A DNA stretch of 64,000 bases from Pseudoxanthomonas sp. CF385 (GCF_900104255.1 NZ_FNKZ01000002.1:434001-498000), one strand, 5' to 3'; shown: positions 1-9,657, counted from the first letter of the stretch. Notes: a model not told the origin generated them from the letters alone. Program-made: numbers and translations.

Positions 1-555
1 CTCTCGGACATCAGCAAGCCGTGGGTGGAGCCGATCTCGCACCGCATCGCGGCGACGTTCCCGCAGTCGCTGGGCTGGTTCAACGGCCTGTGGGTGCAGA
101 ACACCATCGCGATGATCGCCACGCTGTTCGTCATCCTCGCGGTCGGCGCACTGACCCGGCGCGTCGTCGGCCAGCAGTTGCTGCGCTGGTTCGAGGCGCT
201 GATCGCACGCGTCCCCCTGGCCAACGTCATCTACACCAGCGCGCGCAAGCTGCTGGACATGCTGGAGACCAAGCCCGGCAGTACCCAGCGCGTGGTGCTG
301 ATCGATTTCCCGCACCGGGACATGAAATCGGTCGGGCTGGTGACCCGGGTGATCCGCGAGGAAGGCAGCGGTCGCGAACTGGCCGCGGTCTATGTGCCCA
401 CCACGCCCAATCCGACCTCCGGCTATCTGGAGATCGTGCCGGTCGAGCTGCTCACGCCGACCGACTGGACCGTCGATCAAGCGATGAGTTTCATCATTTC
501 CGGCGGCGCCGTGGCCCCGGAAACCATGCCGTTCACCCGCGCAGGCGAGCGCTGA
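1..555 (+). CDS. DUF502 family membrane protein (5' end outside window)
   Basis: The frame is open from base 1, so the gene begins upstream; the GTG at 25 is only an internal codon. The visible 184 codons contain one clear membrane segment (about residues 32-53) followed by a soluble domain with P-N-P-T-S-G-Y and a glycine-rich C-terminus (I-S-G-G-A), features of the DUF502 family. DUF502 proteins are inner-membrane proteins of unknown biochemical role, usually about 200-220 residues, so only a short N-terminal part with the first membrane segment should be missing. The next gene starts 2 bases after the stop, suggesting co-transcription. Family assignment is good; function is unknown. Confidence 0.85.
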   Translation, partial: LSDISKPWVEPISHRIAATFPQSLGWFNGLWVQNTIAMIATLFVILAVGALTRRVVGQQLLRWFEALIARVPLANVIYTSARKLLDMLETKPGSTQRVVLIDFPHRDMKSVGLVTRVIREEGSGRELAAVYVPTTPNPTSGYLEIVPVELLTPTDWTVDQAMSFIISGGAVAPETMPFTRAGER

Positions 556-557
556 GC

Positions 558-1334
558 ATGCAGGCGCCGCGCACGCTGGATGACCGCGCGGTCCGTCTCT
601 TCATCGTGCTGGCGGCGGTGTTCTGCGCGAACGCCGTGCTGGCCGAGTTCATCGGCGTCAAGATCTTCGCGCTGGAGGACACGCTCGGCATCGCGCCGCT
701 GGAATGGAACCTGTTCGGCCAGACCGGCTCGCTGAGCTTCACCGCGGGTACGCTGCTGTGGCCGTTCGTGTTCATCCTGACGGACACGATCAACGAGTTC
801 TTCGGCAAGCGCGGCGTGCGCTTCATCTCGTGGCTGGCCGTGGCGCTGATCGTCTACGGCTTCCTCTTCGCTTTCGCCGCCATCGCGCTGGCGCCGGCAG
901 GCTGGTGGATCGGCGCGGCGCAGTCGCAGGGCGTGCCGGATTACCAGAAGGCGTTCGCCGCGATCTTCGGCCAGGGCATGTGGACGATCGCGGGGTCGGT
1001 TGTGGCGTTCCTCGTCGGCCAGCTGATCGATGTCTCGGTGTTCCATCGCATCCGCGAGGCCACGGGCGAACGCTGGGTGTGGCTGCGCGCCACGGGTTCC
1101 ACCGCGATCTCGCAACTGGTGGACAGCTTCGTGGTGATCTACATCGCCTTCGTGCTGGGCCCGCAGAAGTGGCCGACGTCTTTGTTTCTCGCCGTCAGCA
1201 CGGTGAACTACGCCTACAAGATGCTGGCGGCGATCGCGCTTATCCCGCTCCTCTATCTGATGCGCCACGGCATCCGCCTCTACCTGGGACGCGACCGTGA
1301 ACAGGCCTTGCGCGACGAAGCCGCGGCGGACTGA
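558..1334 (+). CDS. yhhQ: queuosine precursor transporter (YhhQ/VUT family)
   Basis: A 258-residue polytopic membrane protein with about six hydrophobic segments and the family signature D-T-I-N-E-F-F-G-K-R near residue 78, typical of the VUT_1/YhhQ family. In E. coli the family member imports the queuosine precursors preQ0/preQ1; that role is known for the family and inferred here. ATG at 558 is the first start after the upstream stop and puts the first membrane segment at residues 14-35. The reading frame is open far upstream, but that part overlaps the DUF502 gene in another frame and is not credible. tgt and queA lie 25 kb away, so this strain appears able to use queuosine precursors. A C-terminal charged tail follows the last helix. 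Confidence 0.85.
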   Translation: MQAPRTLDDRAVRLFIVLAAVFCANAVLAEFIGVKIFALEDTLGIAPLEWNLFGQTGSLSFTAGTLLWPFVFILTDTINEFFGKRGVRFISWLAVALIVYGFLFAFAAIALAPAGWWIGAAQSQGVPDYQKAFAAIFGQGMWTIAGSVVAFLVGQLIDVSVFHRIREATGERWVWLRATGSTAISQLVDSFVVIYIAFVLGPQKWPTSLFLAVSTVNYAYKMLAAIALIPLLYLMRHGIRLYLGRDREQALRDEAAAD

Positions 1335-1381
1335 TCGCCGGAGTTGCGCTAGGCTGCGGCCGTTCCACCACGGGGAATGCG

Positions 1382-2431
1382 ATGAAGACGGCCTGGGCCC
1401 TGGGAGTGATGCTGATGGCGATGGGTGACGCAGGCGCCGCGACGCGCGACGCCACGATCGATGCATGGATGCGTGAGTACAGCGGCAGCGTACCGGGCGC
1501 GTCGGTGCTAGTGCTGGAGAACGGACAGCCCGTGTTCGAACGCAGCTACGGCATGGCCGAACTCGAAACCGGCCGCGCCGCCACCCCTGACACGCAGTAC
1601 CGCCTGGCATCGGTCAGCAAACAATTCACCGCCGCGTGCGTGTTGCTGCTCGCCGAAGACGGTGTCCTTGTGCTCGACGATCCGCTGCGCCGCTGGCTCC
1701 CCGCATTGCCGACGTCCGCGGACGCCGTGACGCTGCGCCATCTGCTGAGCCACACGTCGGGCCTGGTCGACTACGAGGACCTCGTTCCCGAAGGCCAGGC
1801 CGACCAGGTGCACGACGCTGACGTGCTGCGCCTGCTCGAGCATGAAGACCGCCTCCACTTCACCCCCGGCAGCGACTACCGCTACAGCAACAGCGGCTAT
1901 GCGCTGCTGGCCCTGGTGGTGGAACGCGCCTCCGGGCAGCGCTTCGCGGAGTTCCTGCGCAAGCGCGTTTTCACGCCGCTGGGCATGACGCAGACGCTGG
2001 CGCGACAGGACGAAGGTCCCGTCGTCGCATCGCGCGCCTACGGCTACAGCCTCGTGCACGGCCGATGGCAGAGGACGGACCAGAGTACGACCAGCGCCGT
2101 GCTCGGCGATGGCGGCATCTATTCCTCGCTGACCGATCTGGCGAAATGGGATGCCGCCTGGTACGACGATCGCCTGTTGTCGGGGCCGTCACGCGCGCAG
2201 GCGGTGCAGCCGGCGACCACGACACCGGAACCGGACGTGGACCACTACGGCTTCGGTTGGCGCCTGCACGGCGGCATGCAATGGCATTCGGGCGAGAGCA
2301 TCGGATTCCGCAACGTGATCCTGCGTTTTCCCGAGCGCCATCTCACCGTCATCGTGCTGACGAATCGCAATGATCCGGAACCCTATGCGCTGGCGCGGCG
2401 TATCGCGGCGCTGTGGGATGCTTCGCCTTGA
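1382..2431 (+). CDS. exported serine hydrolase, class C beta-lactamase fold
   Basis: A 349-residue protein with an N-terminal signal peptide (cleavage likely after A-G-A-A, residue 20). It carries the penicillin-recognising enzyme motifs in order: S-V-S-K at 77-80 (catalytic Ser77 and Lys80), Y-S-N starting at Tyr168, and H-S-G at about 302-304 in place of K-T-G. H-S/T-G is usual for esterase or D-aminopeptidase-like members of PF00144 rather than true AmpC enzymes. It probably acts in the periplasm as an esterase or peptidase; the substrate cannot be told from sequence. It is a single gene, with no ampR-type regulator next to it. A resistance role is not supported. Confidence 0.85.
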   Translation: MKTAWALGVMLMAMGDAGAATRDATIDAWMREYSGSVPGASVLVLENGQPVFERSYGMAELETGRAATPDTQYRLASVSKQFTAACVLLLAEDGVLVLDDPLRRWLPALPTSADAVTLRHLLSHTSGLVDYEDLVPEGQADQVHDADVLRLLEHEDRLHFTPGSDYRYSNSGYALLALVVERASGQRFAEFLRKRVFTPLGMTQTLARQDEGPVVASRAYGYSLVHGRWQRTDQSTTSAVLGDGGIYSSLTDLAKWDAAWYDDRLLSGPSRAQAVQPATTTPEPDVDHYGFGWRLHGGMQWHSGESIGFRNVILRFPERHLTVIVLTNRNDPEPYALARRIAALWDASP

Positions 2432-2556
2432 AGCGCCCGGAAATTGCTTGAATACGGCCCTAATGTGAGTTGAAGCAGCGGAAAACAGAACAGTCGGGCG
2501 AAGCGTTTCTCCTATAATTGTGACCAGCGCAACACTTTGTGACAGCGAGGGTGGCA

Positions 2557-4206
2557 ATGCACAAGCGGGCAATCCAACGGACGGAATGGCGAGGGTGGGC
2601 GCTCCTGTTCCTGCTCGTGATGGCGTGCCCGGCGCAGGCGCAGGAATGGACCTATCGCGTGCGCCCGGGCGACACGCTGTGGGACGTCGCGGGCGAATAC
2701 CTCGCGCCCTCCGTGCCATGGCAGCGCCTGCAGGAGCACAACCGCGTCGCCGACCCGTATCAGCTTGCGCCGGGCAGCACGCTGCGCATCCCCGTGCAGT
2801 GGCTGCATCGCCAGCCGGCGCATGCCAGGGTCGTCGCCGTACGTGGCGACGCCAGTGCGCAACCGAAGTCCGGAAACCCTTCGCCTGTCACGGCCGGCAT
2901 GTCGCTCGGTAGCGGCGCCGTGGTGAAAACCGCGCCGGAGGCGTCCCTCAGCCTGCAGTTCGCCGACGGCTCGCGCCTGTTGCTGCTCGGCGACAGCGAA
3001 CTGCGGCTCGAGCGACTGACACGCTTCGGCCGTTCGGGCATCGCGGATACGCGCCTGAAACTGCAACGCGGGCGTATCGGCAACGATGTGCGTCACCTGC
3101 GTGGTCCTGCTGCGAACTTCATCGTCGATACGCCGAGCGCGTCATCGGCCGTGCGCGGTACCCGCTTCCGCGTCGAAGCCGATGCGACGGGGACGCAGAC
3201 GGAGGTACTGGAAGGCCGCGTCGCCGTCAGCACCGCCGCGCGCAGCGCGCTGGTGCAGCGTGGCTACGGTGCCGCCGTGTCGCTCGATCAGACTGCGGTG
3301 ACACCGGTTGCCCTGTTGGCCGCGCCCGACCTGTCCGGGCTCGTGTCGGCACCGCAGGTGACGCGCGCGCCGCTGGCCTGGCGGGCCGTCGCGGGCGCGC
3401 GCCGGTACCGCGTCCAGATCAGCGAGCATGCGCGCTTCGACAGCCTGCAGGTGGACGCCGAAGTCGAGGCGCCCGACTACACGCTGCCGCCGCTAGAGGA
3501 AGGCCGCTACCACGTGCGCGTGCGCGCCATCGATGCGCAGGGGCTGGAGGGCCGCGATGCGGTCGCCCAGATTCAGGTGGATGGATTGCTGCCCGCGCCC
3601 TATTCCATCGCACCCGCCGCCTCGAGCGTCGTGCGCACGTCCGACCTGACCCTGGCCTGGACGCAGGCGCCGGGTGCCGCCGCCTACGACTATGAAGTCG
3701 CGGGCGCAGCCGGCTGGGGCCAGCCGGTGGCCCAGGGACGGGTGAAGGACGCCTCGTCCGTGGCCCTCGCTCCGGTCGTTCCCGGTGATTACGCGTGGCG
3801 TATCCGCAGCGTGGACCGCGCCGGCAGGACGGGCCCTTTCGGCGACCCGGTCGCCTTCGTCATCCGTCCGTTGACCGAAGTGACCGCCATCGACGGCCGC
3901 GCCGCCGAAGCCGGCGACACCCGCCAGGTGACCTTCCGGTGGCCCGCCGGCCAGCCGGGGCAGCGGTACCGCTTCCAGATGTCGCGCACCGCCGATTTCC
4001 GCGAACCGACCGTGGACGAGACCGTCAGCGAGGCCGAGATCACCCTGCCGCGCCTGCGCAGCGGCACCTGGTACCTGCGGGCCCAGACCATCGACGTGGA
4101 TGGCTTCGAAGGCCCCTTCCCCCGTCCGCAGGTGGTCGAAGTGCCCTGCCGCCTCTGCAAGATTGGCGCTGGGGCGGGGGCGTTGCTCATACTGCTCACC
4201 CTGTGA
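2557..4206 (+). CDS. exported LysM-FecR domain protein with fibronectin-like repeats
   Basis: A 549-residue protein. ATG 2557 is preferred to the in-frame GTG at 2539 because it sits behind GAGGGTGG and begins a normal signal peptide ending A-Q-A-Q near residue 29. Domains in order: LysM (about 30-78, Y-R-V-R-P-G-D-T-L-W), a FecR domain (about 105-215), then three or more beta-sandwich repeats ending in W-Y-L-R-A or Y-A-W-R-I type strands (about 265-525), and a short hydrophobic C-terminus preceded by C-x-x-C. LysM suggests peptidoglycan binding. FecR domains usually sense or assemble at the envelope. The stop overlaps the start of the CHASE2-GGDEF gene by 4 bases (GTGA), so the two proteins are probably translationally coupled and may form a sensor pair. 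Confidence 0.85.
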   Translation: MHKRAIQRTEWRGWALLFLLVMACPAQAQEWTYRVRPGDTLWDVAGEYLAPSVPWQRLQEHNRVADPYQLAPGSTLRIPVQWLHRQPAHARVVAVRGDASAQPKSGNPSPVTAGMSLGSGAVVKTAPEASLSLQFADGSRLLLLGDSELRLERLTRFGRSGIADTRLKLQRGRIGNDVRHLRGPAANFIVDTPSASSAVRGTRFRVEADATGTQTEVLEGRVAVSTAARSALVQRGYGAAVSLDQTAVTPVALLAAPDLSGLVSAPQVTRAPLAWRAVAGARRYRVQISEHARFDSLQVDAEVEAPDYTLPPLEEGRYHVRVRAIDAQGLEGRDAVAQIQVDGLLPAPYSIAPAASSVVRTSDLTLAWTQAPGAAAYDYEVAGAAGWGQPVAQGRVKDASSVALAPVVPGDYAWRIRSVDRAGRTGPFGDPVAFVIRPLTEVTAIDGRAAEAGDTRQVTFRWPAGQPGQRYRFQMSRTADFREPTVDETVSEAEITLPRLRSGTWYLRAQTIDVDGFEGPFPRPQVVEVPCRLCKIGAGAGALLILLTL

Positions 4207-5912
4207 GCACCCCTGCGCCCGCACCCAAGTGGAAACCCCGACTGCTGACCGCGGTGGGAGCGGCTGCGCTTGCGGTGCTGGTGACGCTGTCGGGCCTCAC
4301 CGCGGCGCCGGATGCCTGGGTCTACGACCGGCTGGTCCGCGGCGCTGCGCCCGAGGCGGACCCGCGCATCGTCGTGGTCGACATCGACCAGAAGAGCCTG
4401 GCCGAACTCGGCCGCTGGCCCTGGTCGCGGCGCGTGCACGCGCAACTGGTCGATCGCCTGCGCCTGGCGGAGGCCAAGGGCATCGCGTTCAACATCCTGC
4501 TGTCTGAGCCGGCGCTCTTCGATCCCGAGGGCGATGCGCTGCTGGCGCGCGCGATCAGCCGCAGCGGCCGCGTGGTACTGCCGGTGCTCGCCGAACCCGT
4601 CCAGCGCAACGGCGCCAGCGTGGAGCTGATGCCGATCCCGGAGTTCGCGGCCTCGGCGGCATCGCTGGGACACGCGGAGATGGTCCTCGATGAGGATGGC
4701 GTGGCGCGCAGTGTCTACCTGCGCGCGGGCCTCGGGTCGCCGCACTGGCCCGCGCTCGCGCTGGCCCTGCTGCAGCTCGACCAGCCCAATGGCGGTGCCC
4801 CTGACCTGCCAGGCCGGCGTCTCGTGGCCACCGACGTGGCCGCACCGGCGCAGGACGACTGGGTGCGGGACCATGAAGTGCGCATTCCGTTCGCGTCGCC
4901 GCCCAACGCGTTCCGGCACGTGTCCTACAGCGACGTGCTCAACCAGCGGATTCCGCCCTCGCTGCTGAGGGGCAACTGGATCGTGGTCGGCGTCAACGCG
5001 ACGGGCATGGGCCAGTACGCCCGTGCGCCGGGCCAGCCACTCAACGAGGGCATGAGCGGGGCCGACTACCAGGCCAACCTGCTGAACATGCTGCTGAAGG
5101 ATGCGGCCATCACGCCGATGGGCGAAGGCTGGCAGGCGCTGCTGTCGGCGCTGCTCGCGGCACTCCCGCTGTTGCTGTCCGCGCTACCCGGCCTGCGTCG
5201 CGTGTGGCTGCCGACGGTGATGACGATGGCGGGCGCCGTGGTGCTGTCGGTCGTGCTGCTGCGCTACGGCCATGCGTGGTTCTCACCGGTTCCCGCGCTG
5301 CTCGTGCTGGCGCTCGGTGCATCGTTGTGGATCTACCGGCTGCTGCGGCGCACCCACAAGCAGGCGCAGTCGGACGCACTCACCGGTCTGGCCAACCGCA
5401 CGCGCTTCGACCAGGCCCTGGACCAGGAACTGCGCGTCGCGCGGCGCAGCGGACAACCGCTGTCGTTGCTGGTGATGGACATCGACCACTTCAAGCGGCT
5501 CAACGACAGCAAGGGCCATACCGCGGGTGATGCGGCGTTGAAAGCGCTGGGCCGCGTGCTGCGAAGCCGCGCACGGCGTCCGCGCGACCTCGTCGCACGG
5601 CTCGGCGGCGACGAGTTCGCCGTGCTGCTGCCGGAAACCTCGGCGCAGGCGGCGGCGACCATCGCCACCACGATCCATGTGGACCTCGCCAACCTCGGCC
5701 GCAAGCCGCACGGCGCGAACGCGGGTGCATCGCCGCCGTTCACCGCCAGCATCGGCATCCACACCTTCCAGTCCGGCGACGACCTGGGTCCGGAGGATGT
5801 CTTCGACCGTGCCGACGCCGCGCTGTACCGCGCCAAGCAGACCGGCCGCAACCGCAGTTTCAGCCACACCGGCGAACACGAACCCGTCGGCATCTCCGCC
5901 ACGCGCGTGTGA
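4203..5912 (+). CDS. CHASE2 sensor diguanylate cyclase
   Basis: A 569-residue protein starting at GTG 4203 inside the stop of the upstream gene. After one N-terminal membrane segment it has a periplasmic CHASE2 domain (about 40-300; the D-A-W-V-Y-D-R and V-V-V-D-I-D-Q-K-S-L strands are typical), then three membrane helices (about 310-380) and a GGDEF domain. The active site G-G-D-E-F is at 468-472, with an inhibitory-site R-x-x-D (459-462) exactly five residues before it. So it is predicted to make cyclic di-GMP with product feedback. The signal is unknown; the adjoining LysM-FecR protein is the obvious candidate partner. An uncleaved first helix and reentry of the cytoplasmic domain fit the usual CHASE2 topology. 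Confidence 0.92.
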   Translation: MSTPAPAPKWKPRLLTAVGAAALAVLVTLSGLTAAPDAWVYDRLVRGAAPEADPRIVVVDIDQKSLAELGRWPWSRRVHAQLVDRLRLAEAKGIAFNILLSEPALFDPEGDALLARAISRSGRVVLPVLAEPVQRNGASVELMPIPEFAASAASLGHAEMVLDEDGVARSVYLRAGLGSPHWPALALALLQLDQPNGGAPDLPGRRLVATDVAAPAQDDWVRDHEVRIPFASPPNAFRHVSYSDVLNQRIPPSLLRGNWIVVGVNATGMGQYARAPGQPLNEGMSGADYQANLLNMLLKDAAITPMGEGWQALLSALLAALPLLLSALPGLRRVWLPTVMTMAGAVVLSVVLLRYGHAWFSPVPALLVLALGASLWIYRLLRRTHKQAQSDALTGLANRTRFDQALDQELRVARRSGQPLSLLVMDIDHFKRLNDSKGHTAGDAALKALGRVLRSRARRPRDLVARLGGDEFAVLLPETSAQAAATIATTIHVDLANLGRKPHGANAGASPPFTASIGIHTFQSGDDLGPEDVFDRADAALYRAKQTGRNRSFSHTGEHEPVGISATRV

Positions 5913-5932
5913 CGGCCGCGGCGCCGGCCGCT

Positions 5933-7306
5933 TCAGACCTCGACCACCATCCCGGGACGCGCCAGGTCCACGGGGGCGCCATGCCGCTCGCCGATCTCGC
6001 CCGCGAGCGCCTCGCGCGCCCTGTCTTCGCCATGCACCAGCACCAGCGGCGGTGAAGGCTGGAAGTGGCCGTACCATTCCAGCAGGCCGTTCTGGTCGGT
6101 ATGCGCGGACAACCCGCCCACGGTGTGTCGCTGCGCATTGACGCGATAGTCGCGCCCATGGATGCGCACCCACGCCGCGCCATCCACCAGCCGCCGACCC
6201 AGCGTGCCTTCGGCCTGGTAGCCGACGAACACGACGTGGGCGTTGCGGCGGCCCACGTTGTTGCGCAGGTGATGCTGGATGCGTCCGCCGTTGGCCATGC
6301 CGGAGCCGGCGATGATGATCGCGCCGTTCTCGACCTGATTGATCGCCATCGACTGTTGCGTGGTCTCGGCGACATGCAGGTTCGGCAGGCGGAACGGATT
6401 GGGCGCTTGCGACCACACCCGGCGCGCGTCCTCATCGAACAGGCCGTGGTGGCGCGCATAGACGTTCACGACTTTCGCCGCCATCGGGCTGTCCAGGAAG
6501 ATCCGCCAGCGCGCGAGCTTCCAAGCATCCCAATGCCGTGCGAACCAGTACAGCAGTTCCTGCGTGCGGCCCACCGCGAACGCAGGAATGATCACGTTGC
6601 CGCGATCGCGCCACGCGTGCTCGAAGATGTCGCCCAACTCGCGCACGGTTTCCGGGCGGTCGCGGTGGTTGCGGTCGCCGTAGGTGGACTCCATCAACAG
6701 CAGGTCGGCCTGCCGTACCACCGCAGGATCGCGCAGGATCGGCGTGCCCTTCGGGCCGAGATCGCCGGAGAACACCAGCTTGCGGCCGTCGGCCCACAGC
6801 TCGACGATCGCCGAACCCAGGATGTGGCCGGCATCGCGCAGGGCGATGTCCACGCCGGGCGCGATCGTCGTGCGCGCGTCGTACGGCAGCGGCTGCACCT
6901 GCAGCATCGTCTGCTGCACGTCCTCGACGGCGAACAGGGGTTCGACCGGCGCTTCGCCCTTGCGCAGGCGGCGATTGGCGCGCTCGGCCTCGGATTCGGA
7001 GAGCGATGCCGTATCCATCAGCATGATCGGCATCAGCTCGGCGCTGGCCTGCTGGGTGAAGATCGGGCCGCGGAACCCGCGCTTGACCAGCAGCGGCACG
7101 CGTCCGATATGGTCGATGTGGGCATGGCTGAGAACGAGCGCATCCAGGGTCGCCGGATCGAACGGAAACGCCTCGGCGTTGCGCGCCTCCGCCTCCCGGC
7201 TGCCCTGGATCAACCCGCAATCCAGCAGCACGCGTTTGCCTGCCGCTTCGACCAGATGCATCGAACCGGTGACTTCGCCGGCCGCGCCGTGGAAATGGAC
7301 CTGCAT
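5933..7306 (-). CDS. beta-CASP metallo-beta-lactamase protein (RNA exonuclease-like)
   Basis: A 457-residue protein with the metallo-beta-lactamase motif S-H-A-H-I-D-H near residue 58 and a beta-CASP domain plus the C-terminal H-T-D-Q-N-G-L and H-G-E-D motifs found in the YSH1/CPSF73-like bacterial family (COG1236). It opens with the typical G-A-A-G-E-V-T-G-S segment. Family members are RNA-processing or RNA-degrading nucleases; the substrate of this bacterial branch is not established. It is cytoplasmic with no signal peptide. It converges with the cyclase gene, with only 20 bases between the stops, and is divergent from the M13 peptidase gene. Confidence 0.88.
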   Translation of the reverse strand: MQVHFHGAAGEVTGSMHLVEAAGKRVLLDCGLIQGSREAEARNAEAFPFDPATLDALVLSHAHIDHIGRVPLLVKRGFRGPIFTQQASAELMPIMLMDTASLSESEAERANRRLRKGEAPVEPLFAVEDVQQTMLQVQPLPYDARTTIAPGVDIALRDAGHILGSAIVELWADGRKLVFSGDLGPKGTPILRDPAVVRQADLLLMESTYGDRNHRDRPETVRELGDIFEHAWRDRGNVIIPAFAVGRTQELLYWFARHWDAWKLARWRIFLDSPMAAKVVNVYARHHGLFDEDARRVWSQAPNPFRLPNLHVAETTQQSMAINQVENGAIIIAGSGMANGGRIQHHLRNNVGRRNAHVVFVGYQAEGTLGRRLVDGAAWVRIHGRDYRVNAQRHTVGGLSAHTDQNGLLEWYGHFQPSPPLVLVHGEDRAREALAGEIGERHGAPVDLARPGMVVEV

Positions 7307-7438
7307 GGGCTCGCCTCCTGTGCCTGGTAGCGAGTATGCGGCCAGCCAAGGGGGGCAAAACCGGCCGCGAAGCGCACCCCGTGCCCGAGCGCCGGGATAC
7401 CACCGGTTTCCGGACCGTCACCCATGACCTTCGACACA

Positions 7439-7499
7439 CCTGCCCTCATCCGGGCAGGCGTAGAGTCCCCGCACGCCCCCACCTGGGGGTTCCTTTTTT
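7439..7499 (+). promoter_or_regulatory. two hairpins with terminator-like T-run in the M13 peptidase leader
   Basis: CCTGCCC/GGGCAGG (7439-7458, 6-nt loop) is followed by CCCCC-acct-GGGGG (7476-7489) and TTCCTTTTTT. The second hairpin plus T-run has intrinsic-terminator form on the plus strand only. No plus-strand gene lies between here and 5912, so it sits in the leader of the gene at 7531 rather than ending an upstream gene. It could attenuate that gene, or could end a transcript reading in from the cyclase gene. Confidence 0.45.
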
Positions 7500-7530
7500 C
7501 CATTGCCCCTGCCCGGGGCCGGAGTAGACC

Positions 7531-9636
7531 GTGATTGCCCGCAAACCCCAGATCCTGATGCTTTCGCTCGCCGTGGCCGCCGCACTCGCCGCGTGCGCCA
7601 AGAAGGAAGAGGCCGCCCCGGCCGCCGACACGGCCGCGAAGGCGCCTGACGCGCTGGAACTCAAGCTGGACGAGAGCACCCTGCCGGGCGTCAATCGCTT
7701 CCAGATCGGCGACCTCGATACCGCCAAGAACGCCTGCACCGATTTCGCCGGGTATGCCAACGGCAAGTGGCTGGCCGCCAATGCGATCCCCAGCGACCGC
7801 ACCAGCTGGGGTGCGTTCGAGATGCTGGACGAGCGCTCCACCGCCATCCAGAAGCAGCTGGCCGAGCAGGCCGCCGCGCACGCCGGCGCGACCGGCGTGG
7901 AGAAGATCGTCGGCGACCTGTGGGCCACCGGCATGGACGAAGCCAAGGCCAACGCGCAGGGCATCGAGCCGATCGCACCGATGCTGAAGTCGATCGACGG
8001 CCTGCAGGACAAGGATGCCGTCGTGGCGTACCTCCAGCAGACAGCGGCCAAGGGGCAGAACTTCCTGTTCGGCTTCGGCTCGCTGCCGGAGTTCAGCAAC
8101 CCCGACATGAACACCGCCGTCGCCATGCAGGGCGGCCTGGGCCTGCCGGACAAGAACTACTACTTCGACGCCGACAAGAAGGACATCCGCACGGCGTACG
8201 TCGCGCACATCGGCAAGGTGCTGGAGCTGTCGGGCGTGGCCGCGGCGGACGCCAAGACGCAGGCCGACCAGATCATGGCGTTCGAAACCCGTCTGGCGAA
8301 GGCCTCCAAGTCGCGTGAAGACCTCTCGCGCGATGTCAGCCTGTACAACAACATGATGCCCATCGCGGATGCCGACAAGCTGACGCCGAACTTCTCGTGG
8401 ACGAAGTTCCTCGAGTCGCAGGGCGTGACCGGCCTGCAGCAGTTCTCGCTGGCCATCCCCGGCTTCCACCAGGAAGTCAGCAAGATGCTCAGCGACACCG
8501 ACCCGGCCATCTGGCGCGCGTACCTGCGCTTCCACACGGTGGACGGTGCGGCCCCCTACCTGAGCGATGCGTTCGCGAACGAGCAGTTCAACTTCTACAA
8601 CAAGACGCTGCGCGGCCAGAAGGAAATCGAACCGCGCTGGAAGCGCGTGCTCGGGACCATCGAGAACCAGAGCGGTGAAGCGCTGGGCCAGATGTACGTG
8701 AAGGTGGCCTTCTCGCCGGAAGCCAAGGCCAAGATGGAAACCCTGGTGGCGAACCTGGGTACGGCGCTGAAGGCGCGCATCCAGAACCTCGCCTGGATGA
8801 GCGACGAAACCAAGGCCAAGGCGACGGAGAAGCAGGCCGCGTTCACGACCAAGATCGGCTACCCCGACAAGTGGCGCGACTGGGCCGGCCTGTCCACCGG
8901 CCGCGACAGCTACATCGGCAACGTGCTGGCCGCGCAGGAGTTCAACTACAAGTTCGACCTGGGCAAGATCGGCAAGCCCGTGGACAAGACCGAATGGGGC
9001 ATGCCGCCGCAGATGGTCAACGCGTACTACAACCCGTTCCAGAACGAAATCGTGTTCCCGGCCGCCATCCTGCAGCCGCCGTTCTTCGACCCGAACGCCA
9101 CGGATGAGATGAACTACGGTGGCATCGGCGCGGTGATCGGCCACGAAATGACCCACGGCTACGACGACCAGGGCAGCCGCTTCGGTCCGACCGGCAAGTT
9201 CGAGAACTGGTGGAGCGATGCCGATTCGAAGGGCTTCAAGGCGCTGACCGGCAAGCTGGTGGCGCAGTTCGACGGCTACCGCACCGCCGACGGCCAGAAG
9301 ATCAACGGCAACCACACCCTGGGCGAGAACATCGCCGACCTGGGCGGCCTGGCCACGGCCTACGACGCGATGAAGAAGGCCACCGAAGGCACGCCGGACC
9401 CGAAGACCGACGGCCTGACCCGCGACCAGCGCTTCTTCCTCAACTGGGCCACCGTGTGGCGCCGCAACTTCACCCCGGAAGAGCTGAAGAACCGCATCGC
9501 CACCGACGAGCACGCCCCGGCGCAGTTCCGCGCCATGGGTGCGCCGTCGAACCTGCCGACGTTCGCCGCCGCGTTCTCCTGCAAGGCAGGCGACGCGATG
9601 GTGCGCGGCGGCGACCAGCAGGTCGTGATCTGGTAA
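7531..9636 (+). CDS. M13 family zinc metallopeptidase, lipoprotein (neprilysin/PepO-like)
   Basis: A 701-residue protein starting at GTG 7531 behind GGAG. The signal peptide ends in a lipobox (L-A-A-C, Cys about residue 23), so it is probably anchored in an outer-membrane leaflet. It has the complete M13 active site: N-A-Y-Y at 497-500 (substrate backbone binding), H-E-M-T-H at 538-542 and E-N-I-A-D starting at Glu599 (third zinc ligand and the Asp behind the histidines). The length fits full M13 enzymes of about 670-700 residues. M13 enzymes cleave oligopeptides of limited size. It is followed 207 bases later by a paralogue in the same orientation with a terminator between, so the two are separate units. 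Confidence 0.95.
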   Translation: MIARKPQILMLSLAVAAALAACAKKEEAAPAADTAAKAPDALELKLDESTLPGVNRFQIGDLDTAKNACTDFAGYANGKWLAANAIPSDRTSWGAFEMLDERSTAIQKQLAEQAAAHAGATGVEKIVGDLWATGMDEAKANAQGIEPIAPMLKSIDGLQDKDAVVAYLQQTAAKGQNFLFGFGSLPEFSNPDMNTAVAMQGGLGLPDKNYYFDADKKDIRTAYVAHIGKVLELSGVAAADAKTQADQIMAFETRLAKASKSREDLSRDVSLYNNMMPIADADKLTPNFSWTKFLESQGVTGLQQFSLAIPGFHQEVSKMLSDTDPAIWRAYLRFHTVDGAAPYLSDAFANEQFNFYNKTLRGQKEIEPRWKRVLGTIENQSGEALGQMYVKVAFSPEAKAKMETLVANLGTALKARIQNLAWMSDETKAKATEKQAAFTTKIGYPDKWRDWAGLSTGRDSYIGNVLAAQEFNYKFDLGKIGKPVDKTEWGMPPQMVNAYYNPFQNEIVFPAAILQPPFFDPNATDEMNYGGIGAVIGHEMTHGYDDQGSRFGPTGKFENWWSDADSKGFKALTGKLVAQFDGYRTADGQKINGNHTLGENIADLGGLATAYDAMKKATEGTPDPKTDGLTRDQRFFLNWATVWRRNFTPEELKNRIATDEHAPAQFRAMGAPSNLPTFAAAFSCKAGDAMVRGGDQQVVIW

Positions 9637-9657
9637 GCCCACGCCTGGTGTGACCCG

